Source of the DNA: CAIWHR01 sp039931775
GTDB taxonomy: Bacteria > Pseudomonadota > Gammaproteobacteria > Burkholderiales > Casimicrobiaceae
Assembly (NCBI GenBank): GCA_039931775.1
Contig: JBDTRG010000041.1
Location: 110,627 to 174,626 of the forward strand
DNA: 64,000 bases
Reading direction: 5' to 3'
Shown piece after piece: positions 45,536-53,962 of the stretch. The notes under the pieces were generated by a model, which worked only from the letters and a program-made list of their open reading frames with translations, searched no databases and had not been told where the DNA came from. Positions within the stretch are counted from its first letter, which is position 1. Each line of letters begins with the position of its first letter. Position numbers and translations under genes: made by a program.

Positions 45536-45670
45536 GGAATGGCAGAGGATTGGGGCGCGGGCGCGGTTTGCAAGCACCGCGGCTGCGACCCGCGCGATGG
45601 AACGGCGACCGCGTGACGGAGTCCAACGCGGCATTCTACCGTGCCGCTCGCAGCCCGCCGTCGCTGCCTC

Positions 45671-45676
45671 TACAAT
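45671..45676 (+). promoter_or_regulatory. -10 element (TACAAT) for tesA
   Basis: Rightward TACAAT 41 bases before the tesA ATG. No good -35 hexamer. It fits the position of the divergent promoter region between ybbA and tesA. Confidence 0.4.
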
Positions 45677-45717
45677 CGCGGCTCGGCCCGACATCAACCG
45701 TTCGCGCTGCCAAACCC

Positions 45718-46362
45718 ATGCCCGCACTCCGCTACCCCCGAGCGCTGACTGCCTTGGCGCTGATCGTGCTCGCCGCGCTGAGCCCGGTGCGCGCCGACAC
45801 GGTCGCACCTGTCGTGCTCATCGTCGGCGACTCGATCTCCGCCGCGTACGGCCTTCCACCGGGCACCGGTTGGGTCGAGCTTCTGTCCGCGCGGCTCACG
45901 AACGAACGTTATCCATACCGCATCGTCAATGCGAGCATCACCGGCGATACGACCGCCGGCGGACGCGCGCGGCTTCCGGCGCTGCTCGCGCGCCACAAGC
46001 CAACCGTCGTCGTGGTGGAGCTCGGCGGCAACGACGGACTGCGTGGCGGCAACATCGCATCGACCCGTGACAATCTAACCGCGATGGTGACCGCCGCTCA
46101 GCACGCCGGTGCGAAGGTGCTCCTCGTCGGCATGCGTCTGCCACCCAACTACGGCGCGGCGTACGTCCGCGAATTCGACGGCCTCTTTGCCGATGTTGCC
46201 AAGGCGAGCAAGGTGCCGCTCGTTCCGTTCTTTTTCGAGGGTTTCGGCGAGCGCAACGAAATGTTCCAGTCCGACCGCGTCCATCCGACCGCGGCGGCGC
46301 AACCGCTGCTGCTGGACAACGTCTGGCCGAAGCTGCGCCCGCTGCTGGGCAAGGCGGGATGA
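45718..46362 (+). CDS. tesA: arylesterase / acyl-CoA thioesterase I, SGNH hydrolase
   Basis: 214 residues with a cleavable Sec signal (LTALALIVLAALSPVRADTV). SGNH blocks: Ser39 in VVLIVGDSISAAYG, Gly in NASITGDTTAGG, Asn in VELGGNDGLRGG, and the Asp/His pair in FQSDRVHPTAAAQ. Closest to E. coli TesA, a periplasmic thioesterase, protease I and lysophospholipase L1. Placement next to ybbA/ybbP supports the name. Its stop overlaps the next gene as ATGA. Confidence 0.93.
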   Translation: MPALRYPRALTALALIVLAALSPVRADTVAPVVLIVGDSISAAYGLPPGTGWVELLSARLTNERYPYRIVNASITGDTTAGGRARLPALLARHKPTVVVVELGGNDGLRGGNIASTRDNLTAMVTAAQHAGAKVLLVGMRLPPNYGAAYVREFDGLFADVAKASKVPLVPFFFEGFGERNEMFQSDRVHPTAAAQPLLLDNVWPKLRPLLGKAG

Positions 46363-47441
46363 GCGGGTCCTCCCTCGAGCGTCCTGATCGGCGGGTCGCG
46401 ATCGATGCCCTTCGCGACTACCGCGATCGCATCGATGTGCGCAGCCCTTCCGAATTCGCGGTCGACCATCTTCCCGGAGCAGCGAACCACCCGGTATTGG
46501 ACGATACAGAGCGCGCTCGCATCGGCACGATGCATGCACAGGACTCCGCGTTCGCGGCGAGGCACATTGGCGCGGCGATCGTCGCGCGCAACATCGCCGC
46601 CATGCTCGAAGGTGCATTCCGCGACAAGCCCCGCGACTGGGCGCCGCTCGTCTACTGCTGGCGAGGCGGCCAGCGCAGCCGCTCGCTCGCGCACATCCTG
46701 AACGAGATCGGATGGCGCGCCGTGCAGCTCGCGGGCGGCTACCGCGCCTACCGCCGAAACGTCGTCGGCGCGCTGTCCACGCTTCCCGCAACCTTTCGCT
46801 ATCGGGTGATCTGCGGCCTCACCGGCTCCGGCAAGAGCCGGCTCATCGCCGCGCTTGCCGCAGAGGGCGCTCAAGCGCTGGACCTCGAGCGCATCGCCCG
46901 GCATCGCGGATCGCTGCTGGGCGATCTGCCCGGCGATCCGCAGCCATCCCAAAAATCGTTCGAAAGCGAGCTGGTTGCGGCACTTCAGCAATTCGACCCG
47001 TCGCGCAGCGTCTACGTCGAATCGGAAAGCAAGCGCATCGGTTCGCTCCAGCTCCCCGAGTCGCTGCTCACCGCGATGCGCAGCGCCCCAGTTATCCGCG
47101 TGGAACTGCCCCGAGTGCAGCGAATCGAGCTGCTGAAGGACGAGTACGCGCACTTCCTGGCGGACGGCGAGGCACTGAGTGCGCTGCTCCTGCGCCTCGT
47201 GCCGCTCCACGGAAAGACGAGGGTCGAACGCTGGACCGATGCGGCGAGGGCCTGCGATTGGGATATGCTGGTCGCCGAACTGCTGGATTTGCACTACGAT
47301 CCGATGTACGCGCGCTCGATCGACAGGAACTTTCCGCGGATCGCCGAGGGCCCCGCCATTGCGCCGGAGGCAACCGACCGCGACTTTCGGGCGCTGGCAC
47401 GTCAACTCGACGCGCAGGATCGATTGCACGACACCGCCTGA
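46359..47441 (+). CDS. mnmH: tRNA 2-selenouridine synthase
   Basis: Replaces sulfur by selenium in 2-thiouridine at the wobble position of some tRNAs; the same protein geranylates the sulfur as intermediate. 360 residues. N-terminal rhodanese domain with catalytic Cys100 in VYCWRGGQRSRSLAH, then a P-loop domain with Walker A CGLTGSGKSRL (about 152-162). Also known as selU/ybbB; in E. coli it likewise lies near the ybb genes. Overlaps the tesA stop. Its activity needs selenophosphate from selD, not present in this window. Confidence 0.94.
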   Translation: MSGSSLERPDRRVAIDALRDYRDRIDVRSPSEFAVDHLPGAANHPVLDDTERARIGTMHAQDSAFAARHIGAAIVARNIAAMLEGAFRDKPRDWAPLVYCWRGGQRSRSLAHILNEIGWRAVQLAGGYRAYRRNVVGALSTLPATFRYRVICGLTGSGKSRLIAALAAEGAQALDLERIARHRGSLLGDLPGDPQPSQKSFESELVAALQQFDPSRSVYVESESKRIGSLQLPESLLTAMRSAPVIRVELPRVQRIELLKDEYAHFLADGEALSALLLRLVPLHGKTRVERWTDAARACDWDMLVAELLDLHYDPMYARSIDRNFPRIAEGPAIAPEATDRDFRALARQLDAQDRLHDTA

Positions 47442-47449
47442 GGCGCGCC

Positions 47450-48322
47450 ATGCCCGGTTACGCATTCCGCATCGTCAACGTCTTCGCCGAGGAAGCGCTT
47501 GCCGGAAACCCGCTCGCGGTTTTCGAGGATGCCCGCGGCATGGACGATGCGACCATGCAGGCGCTGGCATTGCAGTTCAACCTTTCCGAAACGACCTTCG
47601 TCCTGCCGTCCGACCGCGCGACCGCCCATGTGCGCATTTTCACGCCGACCTTCGAGATGCCGTTCGCCGGGCACCCCACTTTGGGAACGGCGCACGTCGT
47701 TCGCGCGATGCGCGGGACGGGCGATACCGTCATGCTCGAGATGCGGGTCGGCGTCATCCCCGTCTACGCGCGCGACGACACGTGGACGCTGCAGGCGAAT
47801 CCGCCGCACCACCGCGCAGTGGCGGCGTCGCGCGCCGACCTCGCCGCGATGCTCGTGCTGGCCGAGGCCGACGTCGCGCCCGACCCTGGCGCACCTGCGC
47901 TGTGGGTCGACACCGGATCCGAGCAGCTCGTGATCCCGCTCGCGTCAGCGGATGCCGTTCGACGCGCGGCTCCGCGGGCCGATCTCCTGCTCGCCCACGG
48001 CCACACGGGTCAGCGAGCGATGGCGTATGTGTTCGCGCCGGATGCACAGGGCGCTCTTCCGGACGACGTGCGCGGAATCGTTTCCCGTTTCTTCTTTCCC
48101 AAGCACGGCGCCGTCGTCGAGGATCCCGGCACCGGTTCCGCCTGCGCTAATCTCGGCGGTTGGCTGATCGCCACCGGCGCCAAGTTGCCGCAACGCCTCG
48201 CCATCGCGCAAGGCGATGCCGTCGGCCGACCCTGCCGGTTGGGGCTCGAGGTGACAGCCGATGCGAGAATCCGCGTTTCCGGGCGCGTCGTCGAACTCGC
48301 CCGCGGCACGGTCAAGCTGTAG
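47450..48322 (+). CDS. PhzF family isomerase/epimerase-like protein
   Basis: 290 residues with the DAP-epimerase-like double fold. N-terminal VNVFAEEALAGNPLAVFEDA and FNLSETTFVLPSD place the catalytic Glu at about residue 47. FTPTFEMPFAGHPTLGTAHV and, in the second half, VEDPGTGSACANLGGWLI are typical of the family. PhzF itself acts in phenazine synthesis, but most genomic members, including E. coli YddE, have unknown roles, and there are no phz genes here. Starts 8 bp after mnmH. Confidence 0.92.
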   Translation: MPGYAFRIVNVFAEEALAGNPLAVFEDARGMDDATMQALALQFNLSETTFVLPSDRATAHVRIFTPTFEMPFAGHPTLGTAHVVRAMRGTGDTVMLEMRVGVIPVYARDDTWTLQANPPHHRAVAASRADLAAMLVLAEADVAPDPGAPALWVDTGSEQLVIPLASADAVRRAAPRADLLLAHGHTGQRAMAYVFAPDAQGALPDDVRGIVSRFFFPKHGAVVEDPGTGSACANLGGWLIATGAKLPQRLAIAQGDAVGRPCRLGLEVTADARIRVSGRVVELARGTVKL

Positions 48323-48412
48323 CGCGCGAAACGCCCTCGTCGGAAGGCAGGACCACCCACTGTTACGCGCTGTTACATCTTGCATGAGACGGGCGTCGGA
48401 ATCGGAGCGATC

Positions 48413-49942
48413 ATGGGCCACAATCCTGCCAGCCCGATGATGCGTTTCGCGCCGCCCCTCCTTCGATCCACCGTCGTTGCGCTGTCGTTCGCGTCAGCCC
48501 TTGTGCAACCGGTGCTCGCCGCCACCGGCCCCGTGCTGGGGTACGACGACGCGCGACACCTGCTTGCCCGCACCGGATTCGGCCCGACGGATGCCGAGGT
48601 CCGCGTCTATGCGGCACTGACGCGTGACGCAGCGGTCGCGAAATTGCTGCTCGACACGAGCACGGTCGCGTTTACGAAGCCTCCGGCGTCCGCAACCGAT
48701 GCCGATTCGCTGCCGCCTCCCCGCGGCGAAAACGCTACCGAGGCCGAGCGCAAGGCTTTCGTCCAGCAGCAGATCCGTGAAGGCCTCGAGCTACGCGCGT
48801 GGTGGGTCGAGGAAATGGTGACGACGAAGTCTCCGCTGACCGAGCGGATGACACTCTTCTGGCACAACCATTTCGTGTCGGGACAACCGAAGGTGCGCCT
48901 TTCGCGACTCATGTACCAGCAGAACGCCACGCTTCGCGCGCACGCGCTCGGCAATTTCGGAATGCTACTGCACGCGGTCGCCAAGGACCCCGCGATGCTC
49001 GTCTACCTCGACGGCGTGCGGAATCGAAAGGGCGCGCCCAACGAGAACTTCGCGCGCGAGGTGATGGAGCTCTTTACGCTCGGCGAGGGAAACTACACCG
49101 AGAAGGACATCAAGGAGGCCGCGCGGGCCTTCACTGGCTGGAGCGTCGACCGCGCGACGGGTCAATACCTGTTTCGTCCCGCCCTGCACGACTACGGCGT
49201 CAAGACGGTGCTCGGCAAGAGCGGACGATTCGACGGTGACGACGTGCTGGACCTCCTGCTCGCGCGGCCCGAGACCGCGCAGTACGTGACCTCGAAACTC
49301 TGGCGCGAGTTCGTCTCGCCCGACGTCGATCCCATGGAAGTGCGCCGCATCGCCGCGCGCTTCCGCGACTCGTCCTACGATATCCGGGTCGTGCTCTGCG
49401 AAATCCTTACGTCCAAAGCGTTCTACGCGAGCGAAAATCGCGGCACCCTGGTCAAGTCGCCGGTCGAGCTCATCGTCGGCACCGTGCGCGTGTTTGATCT
49501 GCGACCCGATCGAACGCTTCCGTTCGCGTACGCCGCGGCAGGCATGGGGCAGAACCTTCTCGCGCCGCCGAACGTCAAGGGCTGGCCGGGTGGCGAGACG
49601 TGGATCAACACGACCACCCTCCTGTCGAGAAAGCAGTTCGTCGATCGGCTGACGCGCGCCGACGACACGCCGGCGCCGACCGCGTCGGCCATGGCCGACG
49701 GCAATGCGGATGCCGTCCGCCGGCAACGCTTCATCCGCCAGATGGATCGGGGGCTTTCCGGCGTCCATTTCGACAGCGACCCGTGGATGACACGGTTTCC
49801 CGGCGAGACCCCCGTCGAGCGCGCGCGCTGGGCGCAGCGGCTGCTGCTCCCCGTAGAGCCGCAGCAGGCGACGGATCTGTCGGCCGACTCGCTTGCCGTC
49901 GTGCGCGGACTCGTGCTCGACGCGGCTTATCAACTGAAGTAA
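48413..49942 (+). CDS. DUF1800 domain-containing exported protein
   Basis: 509 residues from the ATG at 48413, which has GGAG (48404-48407) five bases upstream; an in-frame TTG at 48380 is less likely. Sec signal: STVVALSFASALVQPVLAAT. DUF1800 landmarks include HLLARTGFGPTDAEVRVYAA, RMTLFWHNHFVSGQPKVRLS, NENFAREVMELFTLGEGNYT and AAGMGQNLLAPPNVKGWPGG. Found almost always next to a DUF1501 gene, as here (14-bp gap). Function unknown; an extracellular or periplasmic role is suggested by the signals of both partners. Confidence 0.92.
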   Translation: MGHNPASPMMRFAPPLLRSTVVALSFASALVQPVLAATGPVLGYDDARHLLARTGFGPTDAEVRVYAALTRDAAVAKLLLDTSTVAFTKPPASATDADSLPPPRGENATEAERKAFVQQQIREGLELRAWWVEEMVTTKSPLTERMTLFWHNHFVSGQPKVRLSRLMYQQNATLRAHALGNFGMLLHAVAKDPAMLVYLDGVRNRKGAPNENFAREVMELFTLGEGNYTEKDIKEAARAFTGWSVDRATGQYLFRPALHDYGVKTVLGKSGRFDGDDVLDLLLARPETAQYVTSKLWREFVSPDVDPMEVRRIAARFRDSSYDIRVVLCEILTSKAFYASENRGTLVKSPVELIVGTVRVFDLRPDRTLPFAYAAAGMGQNLLAPPNVKGWPGGETWINTTTLLSRKQFVDRLTRADDTPAPTASAMADGNADAVRRQRFIRQMDRGLSGVHFDSDPWMTRFPGETPVERARWAQRLLLPVEPQQATDLSADSLAVVRGLVLDAAYQLK

Positions 49943-49956
49943 TTCCGGGGAACGCG

Positions 49957-51132
49957 ATGGACCGCCGTCACTTTCTCAAGTCGTCACTTTCTGTTGCGGC
50001 GGCATGTGCAACGGGCGTCGGCGCAGCGTCGGTTTCCTTCGCCGCGGGCCGGGTCGACGCCGGCTATCGGAATCTGCTGGTGATGATCGAATTGAAGGGG
50101 GGAAACGATGGCCTCAACACCGTCGTGCCCTTCGAGGATCCGACGTACTACGCGCTGCGGCCCAAACTCGCAATTGCCCGCGATGCCGTCGTACAGCTCG
50201 CTCCCCGCGCCGGACTGCATCCGGCGCTGGCTCCGATCCTGCCGCTCTGGGAGGATCGGCAACTCGCGATCCTGCAAGGCGTCGGCTACCCCGCGCCCAA
50301 TCTGTCGCATTTCCGGTCGATCGAGATCTGGGACACCGCATCGCCCTCCGACGTCTATCTGCAGGACGGATGGCTGACGCGTGTGTTCGGCGCGACCCCG
50401 CCGCCGCGTGCCTTTGCCGCCGATGGCGTCATCATCGGTACCAACGACCTGGGCCCGCTCGCCGGCGCGGGCACGCGCGCCGTCGCCCTGTCGAACACCG
50501 ACCAGTTCCTCCGCCAGGCGCGATTGGCCGCCCCCGCGGGCGCGGCGCAGAACAAGGCGTTCCGGCACATCCTGAAGGTCGAGGCCGACATCGTGCAGGC
50601 GGCCACACACCTCGATGGACGGCACGCATTCAAGACCGAGTTTCCGCAAGGCGGCTTCGGCGCCGCGATTCGCACCGCCTGCCAGATCGTCGCCAATCCA
50701 TCGGGGGTCGCGATTGTGCGCGTCACGCTGTCCGGCTTCGATACCCACGTCGGCCAGCTCCCCACGCAGGCGCGCCTGCTCGGCGAACTGGCTCGCGGCA
50801 TCGTTGCGCTCAAATCGGCGCTCACCGAACTCGATCGCTGGAACGACACCCTCGTGCTGACGTACGCGGAGTTCGGCCGCCGGCCGCGCGAGAACCTCTC
50901 GAACGGGACCGATCACGGGACAGCCAGCGTGCAATTCGCGCTCGGCGGACGCGTCGCGGGCGGCCTCTACGGCGAGGCGCCATCGCTCGACCGGCTGTCG
51001 GGCGACGGCAATACCGCTTTCGCGCTCGATTTCCGAAGCGTGTACGCGACCGTTCTGGAGAAGTGGTGGGGCGTCCCCTCCCAGCCGGCGCTGGGTGGAA
51101 CCTTTGCGCCCGTGCCCTTCGTCAAGGCTTGA
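49957..51132 (+). CDS. DUF1501 domain-containing Tat-exported protein
   Basis: 391 residues. Twin-arginine signal RRHFLKSSLSVAAACATGVG at the start. The DUF1501 body is related to the sulfatase/alkaline phosphatase fold: VMIELKGGNDGLNTVVPFED, NLSHFRSIEIWDTASPSD, TLSGFDTHVGQLPTQARLL, LVLTYAEFGRRPRENLSNGT, DHGTASVQFALGGRVAGGLY. Tat export suggests it folds, possibly with a metal, before leaving the cytoplasm. Partner of the upstream DUF1800 protein; no substrate known. Confidence 0.93.
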   Translation: MDRRHFLKSSLSVAAACATGVGAASVSFAAGRVDAGYRNLLVMIELKGGNDGLNTVVPFEDPTYYALRPKLAIARDAVVQLAPRAGLHPALAPILPLWEDRQLAILQGVGYPAPNLSHFRSIEIWDTASPSDVYLQDGWLTRVFGATPPPRAFAADGVIIGTNDLGPLAGAGTRAVALSNTDQFLRQARLAAPAGAAQNKAFRHILKVEADIVQAATHLDGRHAFKTEFPQGGFGAAIRTACQIVANPSGVAIVRVTLSGFDTHVGQLPTQARLLGELARGIVALKSALTELDRWNDTLVLTYAEFGRRPRENLSNGTDHGTASVQFALGGRVAGGLYGEAPSLDRLSGDGNTAFALDFRSVYATVLEKWWGVPSQPALGGTFAPVPFVKA

Positions 51133-51165
51133 TTTTCGCGGCCCTCGAAACATGCCGCGGCAGGT

Positions 51166-51954
51166 TCAAGCAGTCGCGTTGGCGTCCCACGCAGCGATGA
51201 ACTCCGCCCAATGCGGCGCCGGCGTTGCAGCGATCCTCTCGCGCGCGAGCGAAATTTCCTTTGCGTATTCGCCGGCCGAGAGCTCGCCGCGCAGCAGCCG
51301 GAAGCGCTGGTAGACGAGGTAGGTGTTCAGCACGTCCGTTTCGCAATAGCGACGGACGTCGTCGAGCTTGCCGGCCAGGACCGCACCGTGGACCGCGCTG
51401 CCGTCCATGCCGAGCTTGCCGGGAAATCCGCACAGCCGCGCCACCGCATCGAGACCGGCGGAAGCCCGCGGCTGATACATCGCGAGCACGTCCATCAGGT
51501 CGAGATGGCGCGTGTGATAGCGCCCCAGGTAGCTGTTGTATTTGAAATCGCGGTCGTCGTCGCCCCAGTCCCAGAATTTCGCCGCGGTCACGCCGTGCAT
51601 CAGCGCGCGGTAGTTCAGCACCGGCAGGTCGAAGCCGCCGCCGTTCCAGGAGACGAGCTGCGGCGTGTGCTTGTCGATCAGGTCGAAAAACCGGCGGATG
51701 AGTTCCGGCTCCGAATCGCTCGCCGTTCCGACCGACGCAATCTTGAATCCGGCGCCGTCGCGCAGCGCGCAGGCGATGGCCACGACCGCCTGATATTGCA
51801 GTGGCATGAAATCGCTGCCCGTCTGCATTCGCCGCTTTTGCGTGAACCAGTCGAGCGCCGCATCGTCGGCGAGGTCCGGCGGCAGCTGCTGCGCGCACCG
51901 CAGCCCGGCAATGTCGGGAACGGTCTCGATGTCGAAGGCGAGTATCGGCGTCAT
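51166..51954 (-). CDS. 3'-5' exonuclease, PolB-like DEDDy family
   Basis: 262 residues from the ATG at 51954. Exo I is ILAFDIETVPDIAGLRC, Exo II is LVSWNGGGFDLPVLNYRALM, and the C-terminal acidic motif is VRRYCETDVLNTYLVYQRFR, giving the DEDD set of the RNase H-like exonuclease fold. This group is annotated as predicted PolB-like 3'-5' exonuclease, free of a polymerase domain. A role in DNA or RNA end processing is likely. Lies 4 bp after cysM on the same strand. Confidence 0.9.
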   Translation of the reverse strand: MTPILAFDIETVPDIAGLRCAQQLPPDLADDAALDWFTQKRRMQTGSDFMPLQYQAVVAIACALRDGAGFKIASVGTASDSEPELIRRFFDLIDKHTPQLVSWNGGGFDLPVLNYRALMHGVTAAKFWDWGDDDRDFKYNSYLGRYHTRHLDLMDVLAMYQPRASAGLDAVARLCGFPGKLGMDGSAVHGAVLAGKLDDVRRYCETDVLNTYLVYQRFRLLRGELSAGEYAKEISLARERIAATPAPHWAEFIAAWDANATA

Positions 51955-51958
51955 CGGC

Positions 51959-52846
51959 TCACGCCGGAAACACGCCGGTCGAGAGGTACCGGTCGCCGCG
52001 GTCGCAGACGATGAAGACGACGGTCGCGTCGGCCACCTGCTGGGCCACACGCAACGCGACGACGCACGCGCCGCCCGCGGAGACGCCGGCGAAGATGCCC
52101 TCCTCCGCAGCCAGCCGGCGAGTCATCTCTTCGGCGTCCGCCTGCGTCACCTGTTCGACTTGATCGACGCGCGCCTTGTCGAAGATTTTCGGTACGTAGG
52201 CATCCGACCATTTGCGAATGCCGGGAATCTGCGAGCCTTCCGATGGCTGCGCACCGATGACCACGATCGCCGGGTTTTTCTCCTTGAGGAATCGCGACAC
52301 GCCCATGATCGTGCCGGTCGTTCCCATGGCCGAGACGAAATGCGTGATTTTTCCTTCGGTGTCGCGCCAGATTTCCGGTCCGGTCCCGCGGTAGTGCGCA
52401 AGTGGATTGTCGGGGTTGGCGAACTGGTCGAGGATGACCCCCTTGCCTTCGTCGCGCAGCGTCACCGCGACGTCGCGCGCGTGTTCCATGCCGCCGGACT
52501 TCGGCGTCAGCAGCAGTTCGGCGCCATAGGCGCGCATCGCCTGCCGGCGCTCGATCGACAGGTTGTCCGGCATCACGAGAATCATCCGGTAGCCCTTCAT
52601 CGCGGCGACCATCGCCAGCGCGATTCCGGTGTTCCCCGACGTGGGCTCGATCAGCGTGTCGCCAGGCTTGATGTCGCCGCGCTTTTCGGCCTCGACGATC
52701 ATCGAGAGCGCCGGCCGGTCTTTCACGGAGCCGGCAGGATTGTTGCCTTCGAGCTTGCCGAGGATGACGTTCGACGTGCTGCCCGGAATGCGCGTCAGGC
52801 GAACGAGCGGCGTGTTGCCGACGGTGGATTCGAGCGTGGGATACAT
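51959..52846 (-). CDS. cysM: cysteine synthase B (O-acetylserine sulfhydrylase)
   Basis: PLP enzyme making cysteine from O-acetylserine and sulfide or thiosulfate. 295 residues from the ATG at 52846 (MYPTLESTVGNTPLVRLTRI). The PLP lysine is Lys42 in GNNPAGSVKDRPA, with EPTSGNTGIALAMVAAMKGY and SAMGTTGTIMGVSRFL for phosphate binding. Length and the RRQAMRAYGAEL loop fit CysM rather than CysK. A longer frame to 52987 runs past the terminator of the upstream gene and is not used. Confidence 0.95.
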   Translation of the reverse strand: MYPTLESTVGNTPLVRLTRIPGSTSNVILGKLEGNNPAGSVKDRPALSMIVEAEKRGDIKPGDTLIEPTSGNTGIALAMVAAMKGYRMILVMPDNLSIERRQAMRAYGAELLLTPKSGGMEHARDVAVTLRDEGKGVILDQFANPDNPLAHYRGTGPEIWRDTEGKITHFVSAMGTTGTIMGVSRFLKEKNPAIVVIGAQPSEGSQIPGIRKWSDAYVPKIFDKARVDQVEQVTQADAEEMTRRLAAEEGIFAGVSAGGACVVALRVAQQVADATVVFIVCDRGDRYLSTGVFPA

Positions 52847-52981
52847 GGGCGGAATGGGATTCTGACGGAACCATTGTAACGGAGCGGATGCCCGGCTCGG
52901 GACGCGAAACTCGGTCGCGCAGAGGCGTCCGACCGGGTGTCGTGGCACGCACGCGCGTCGAGGTCGCGATGCTCGACCCGA

Positions 52982-53019
52982 AAGCAACGACCCCGCCTCG
53001 AGGGCGGGGTCGGTTGCTT
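52982..53019 (-). terminator. terminator hairpin after the long ComEA-like gene
   Basis: A strong composite stem: 9 bp of GACCCCGCC/GGCGGGGTC around a five-base loop (52989-53011), extended after a one-base bulge by 7 bp (AAGCAAC at 52982-52988 with GTTGCTT at 53013-53019). It follows the stop at 53036 on the minus strand and is followed by a few T. Confidence 0.65.
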
Positions 53020-53035
53020 CGAGCCGAATCGGCGA

Positions 53036-53809
53036 CTACTTCTTCGCCGGCTCCGCCGCTTTCTTCGCTTCGGCGGCCGCCTTGTCCTTCGCGGCCTTGG
53101 CGTCGGCAGCCGCCTTGTCCTTCGCTGCCTTGGCATCGGCATCGGCTTTCGTCTTCGCGGCCTTCGCATCCGCGTCGGCCTTCACCTTTGCCGCCTTCGC
53201 GTCCGATTCGGCCTTGGACTTGGCGGCTTTTGCGTCGGAGTCGGCCTTGGCTTTCGCGGCCTTCTCTTCCTTCGCTGCCTTCGCCTTGGCCGCCTTCTCT
53301 TCCTTGGCTGCCTTCGCATCCGCCGCCGTCTTTTCCTTTGCGGTCATCGCGGGAGCGGGTGCAGCGGCCTTCGGCGCTTCCGCCTTCATCGGCGCCGCCG
53401 CGGCTGCGGCCGGGGTGGCCGCGGGAGCTGCGGCTGCCGGGGCCTTGGGCGCTTCCGCCTTCATCGGCGCCGCCGCGGGAGCCGCCGCCGGCGCTGCTGC
53501 CGCCGCCTTGGGCGCTTCGGTCTTCATCGGCGCGGCAGCCGGCGCTACCGGCGTCGACGCCCCCGAGACCGAGATCAGGCCCTTCAGTTTGGTGAATTCG
53601 CCTTCCTTGATCCCGCTGACCTTCATGATGTCTTCGGGCGTCTTGAAGTTTCCATTCGCCTTGCGGTAGTCGAGGATGGCCTGCGCTTTCACGGGGCCGA
53701 TGCCCGGCAGCCCGTCGAGCTCCTCCTTGGTTGCCGTATTGATGTTGATGGCGGCGAGCGCCATTGCTGAAAACAAAAGCGCGACGATAAACAACAGAAG
53801 CCGTTTCAT
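53036..53809 (-). CDS. ComEA-like helix-hairpin-helix protein with long Lys/Ala repeat tail
   Basis: 257 residues from the ATG at 53809 (GGAG seven bases upstream). Sec signal MKRLLLFIVALLFSAMALAA, then a ComEA-type helix-hairpin-helix domain at about 21-80: ININTATKEELDGLPGIGPV, KAQAILDYRKANGNFKTPED, a fold that binds DNA backbone. The remaining two-thirds is low complexity: an Ala/Pro region with three APMK(A/T)EAPKA units, then a Lys/Ala/Asp region with six 11-residue repeats at residues 187-252. ComEA normally ends after the domain, so the tail is unusual. It lies next to a second, short ComEA-like gene. Confidence 0.88.
   Translation of the reverse strand: MKRLLLFIVALLFSAMALAAININTATKEELDGLPGIGPVKAQAILDYRKANGNFKTPEDIMKVSGIKEGEFTKLKGLISVSGASTPVAPAAAPMKTEAPKAAAAAPAAAPAAAPMKAEAPKAPAAAAPAATPAAAAAAPMKAEAPKAAAPAPAMTAKEKTAADAKAAKEEKAAKAKAAKEEKAAKAKADSDAKAAKSKAESDAKAAKVKADADAKAAKTKADADAKAAKDKAAADAKAAKDKAAAEAKKAAEPAKK
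53054..53251 (-). repeat. six tandem 33-bp coding repeats (11-residue Lys/Ala units)
   Basis: Within the long ComEA-like gene, residues 187-252 are six units of the form xKADADAKAAK (AKADSDAKAAK, SKAESDAKAAK, VKADADAKAAK, TKADADAKAAK, DKAAADAKAAK, DKAAAEAKKAA). The 33-bp period with silent differences indicates older expansion. Eleven-residue charged alanine-rich units favour long single helices. Confidence 0.85.
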
Positions 53810-53962
53810 TGAGGTTCTCCGTTTTGGGTGGTGAGCGGGTGCGCCGCACCGGCGCCCAAACAACCCTGGCGCGGGGACAATAACGCGGCGTGCATGTTAC
53901 GGGTTGACCTGCCCCGCAGCAAGCGCGGTGCACCCTGCCGTTCACGGGGAACGCCCGGGATG

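Noticed and set aside
52982..53019. Composite hairpin after the ComEA-like gene as a mobile palindrome
   Set aside because: Position just after a stop and stem structure fit a terminator better, and the sequence does not resemble the other two repeats.
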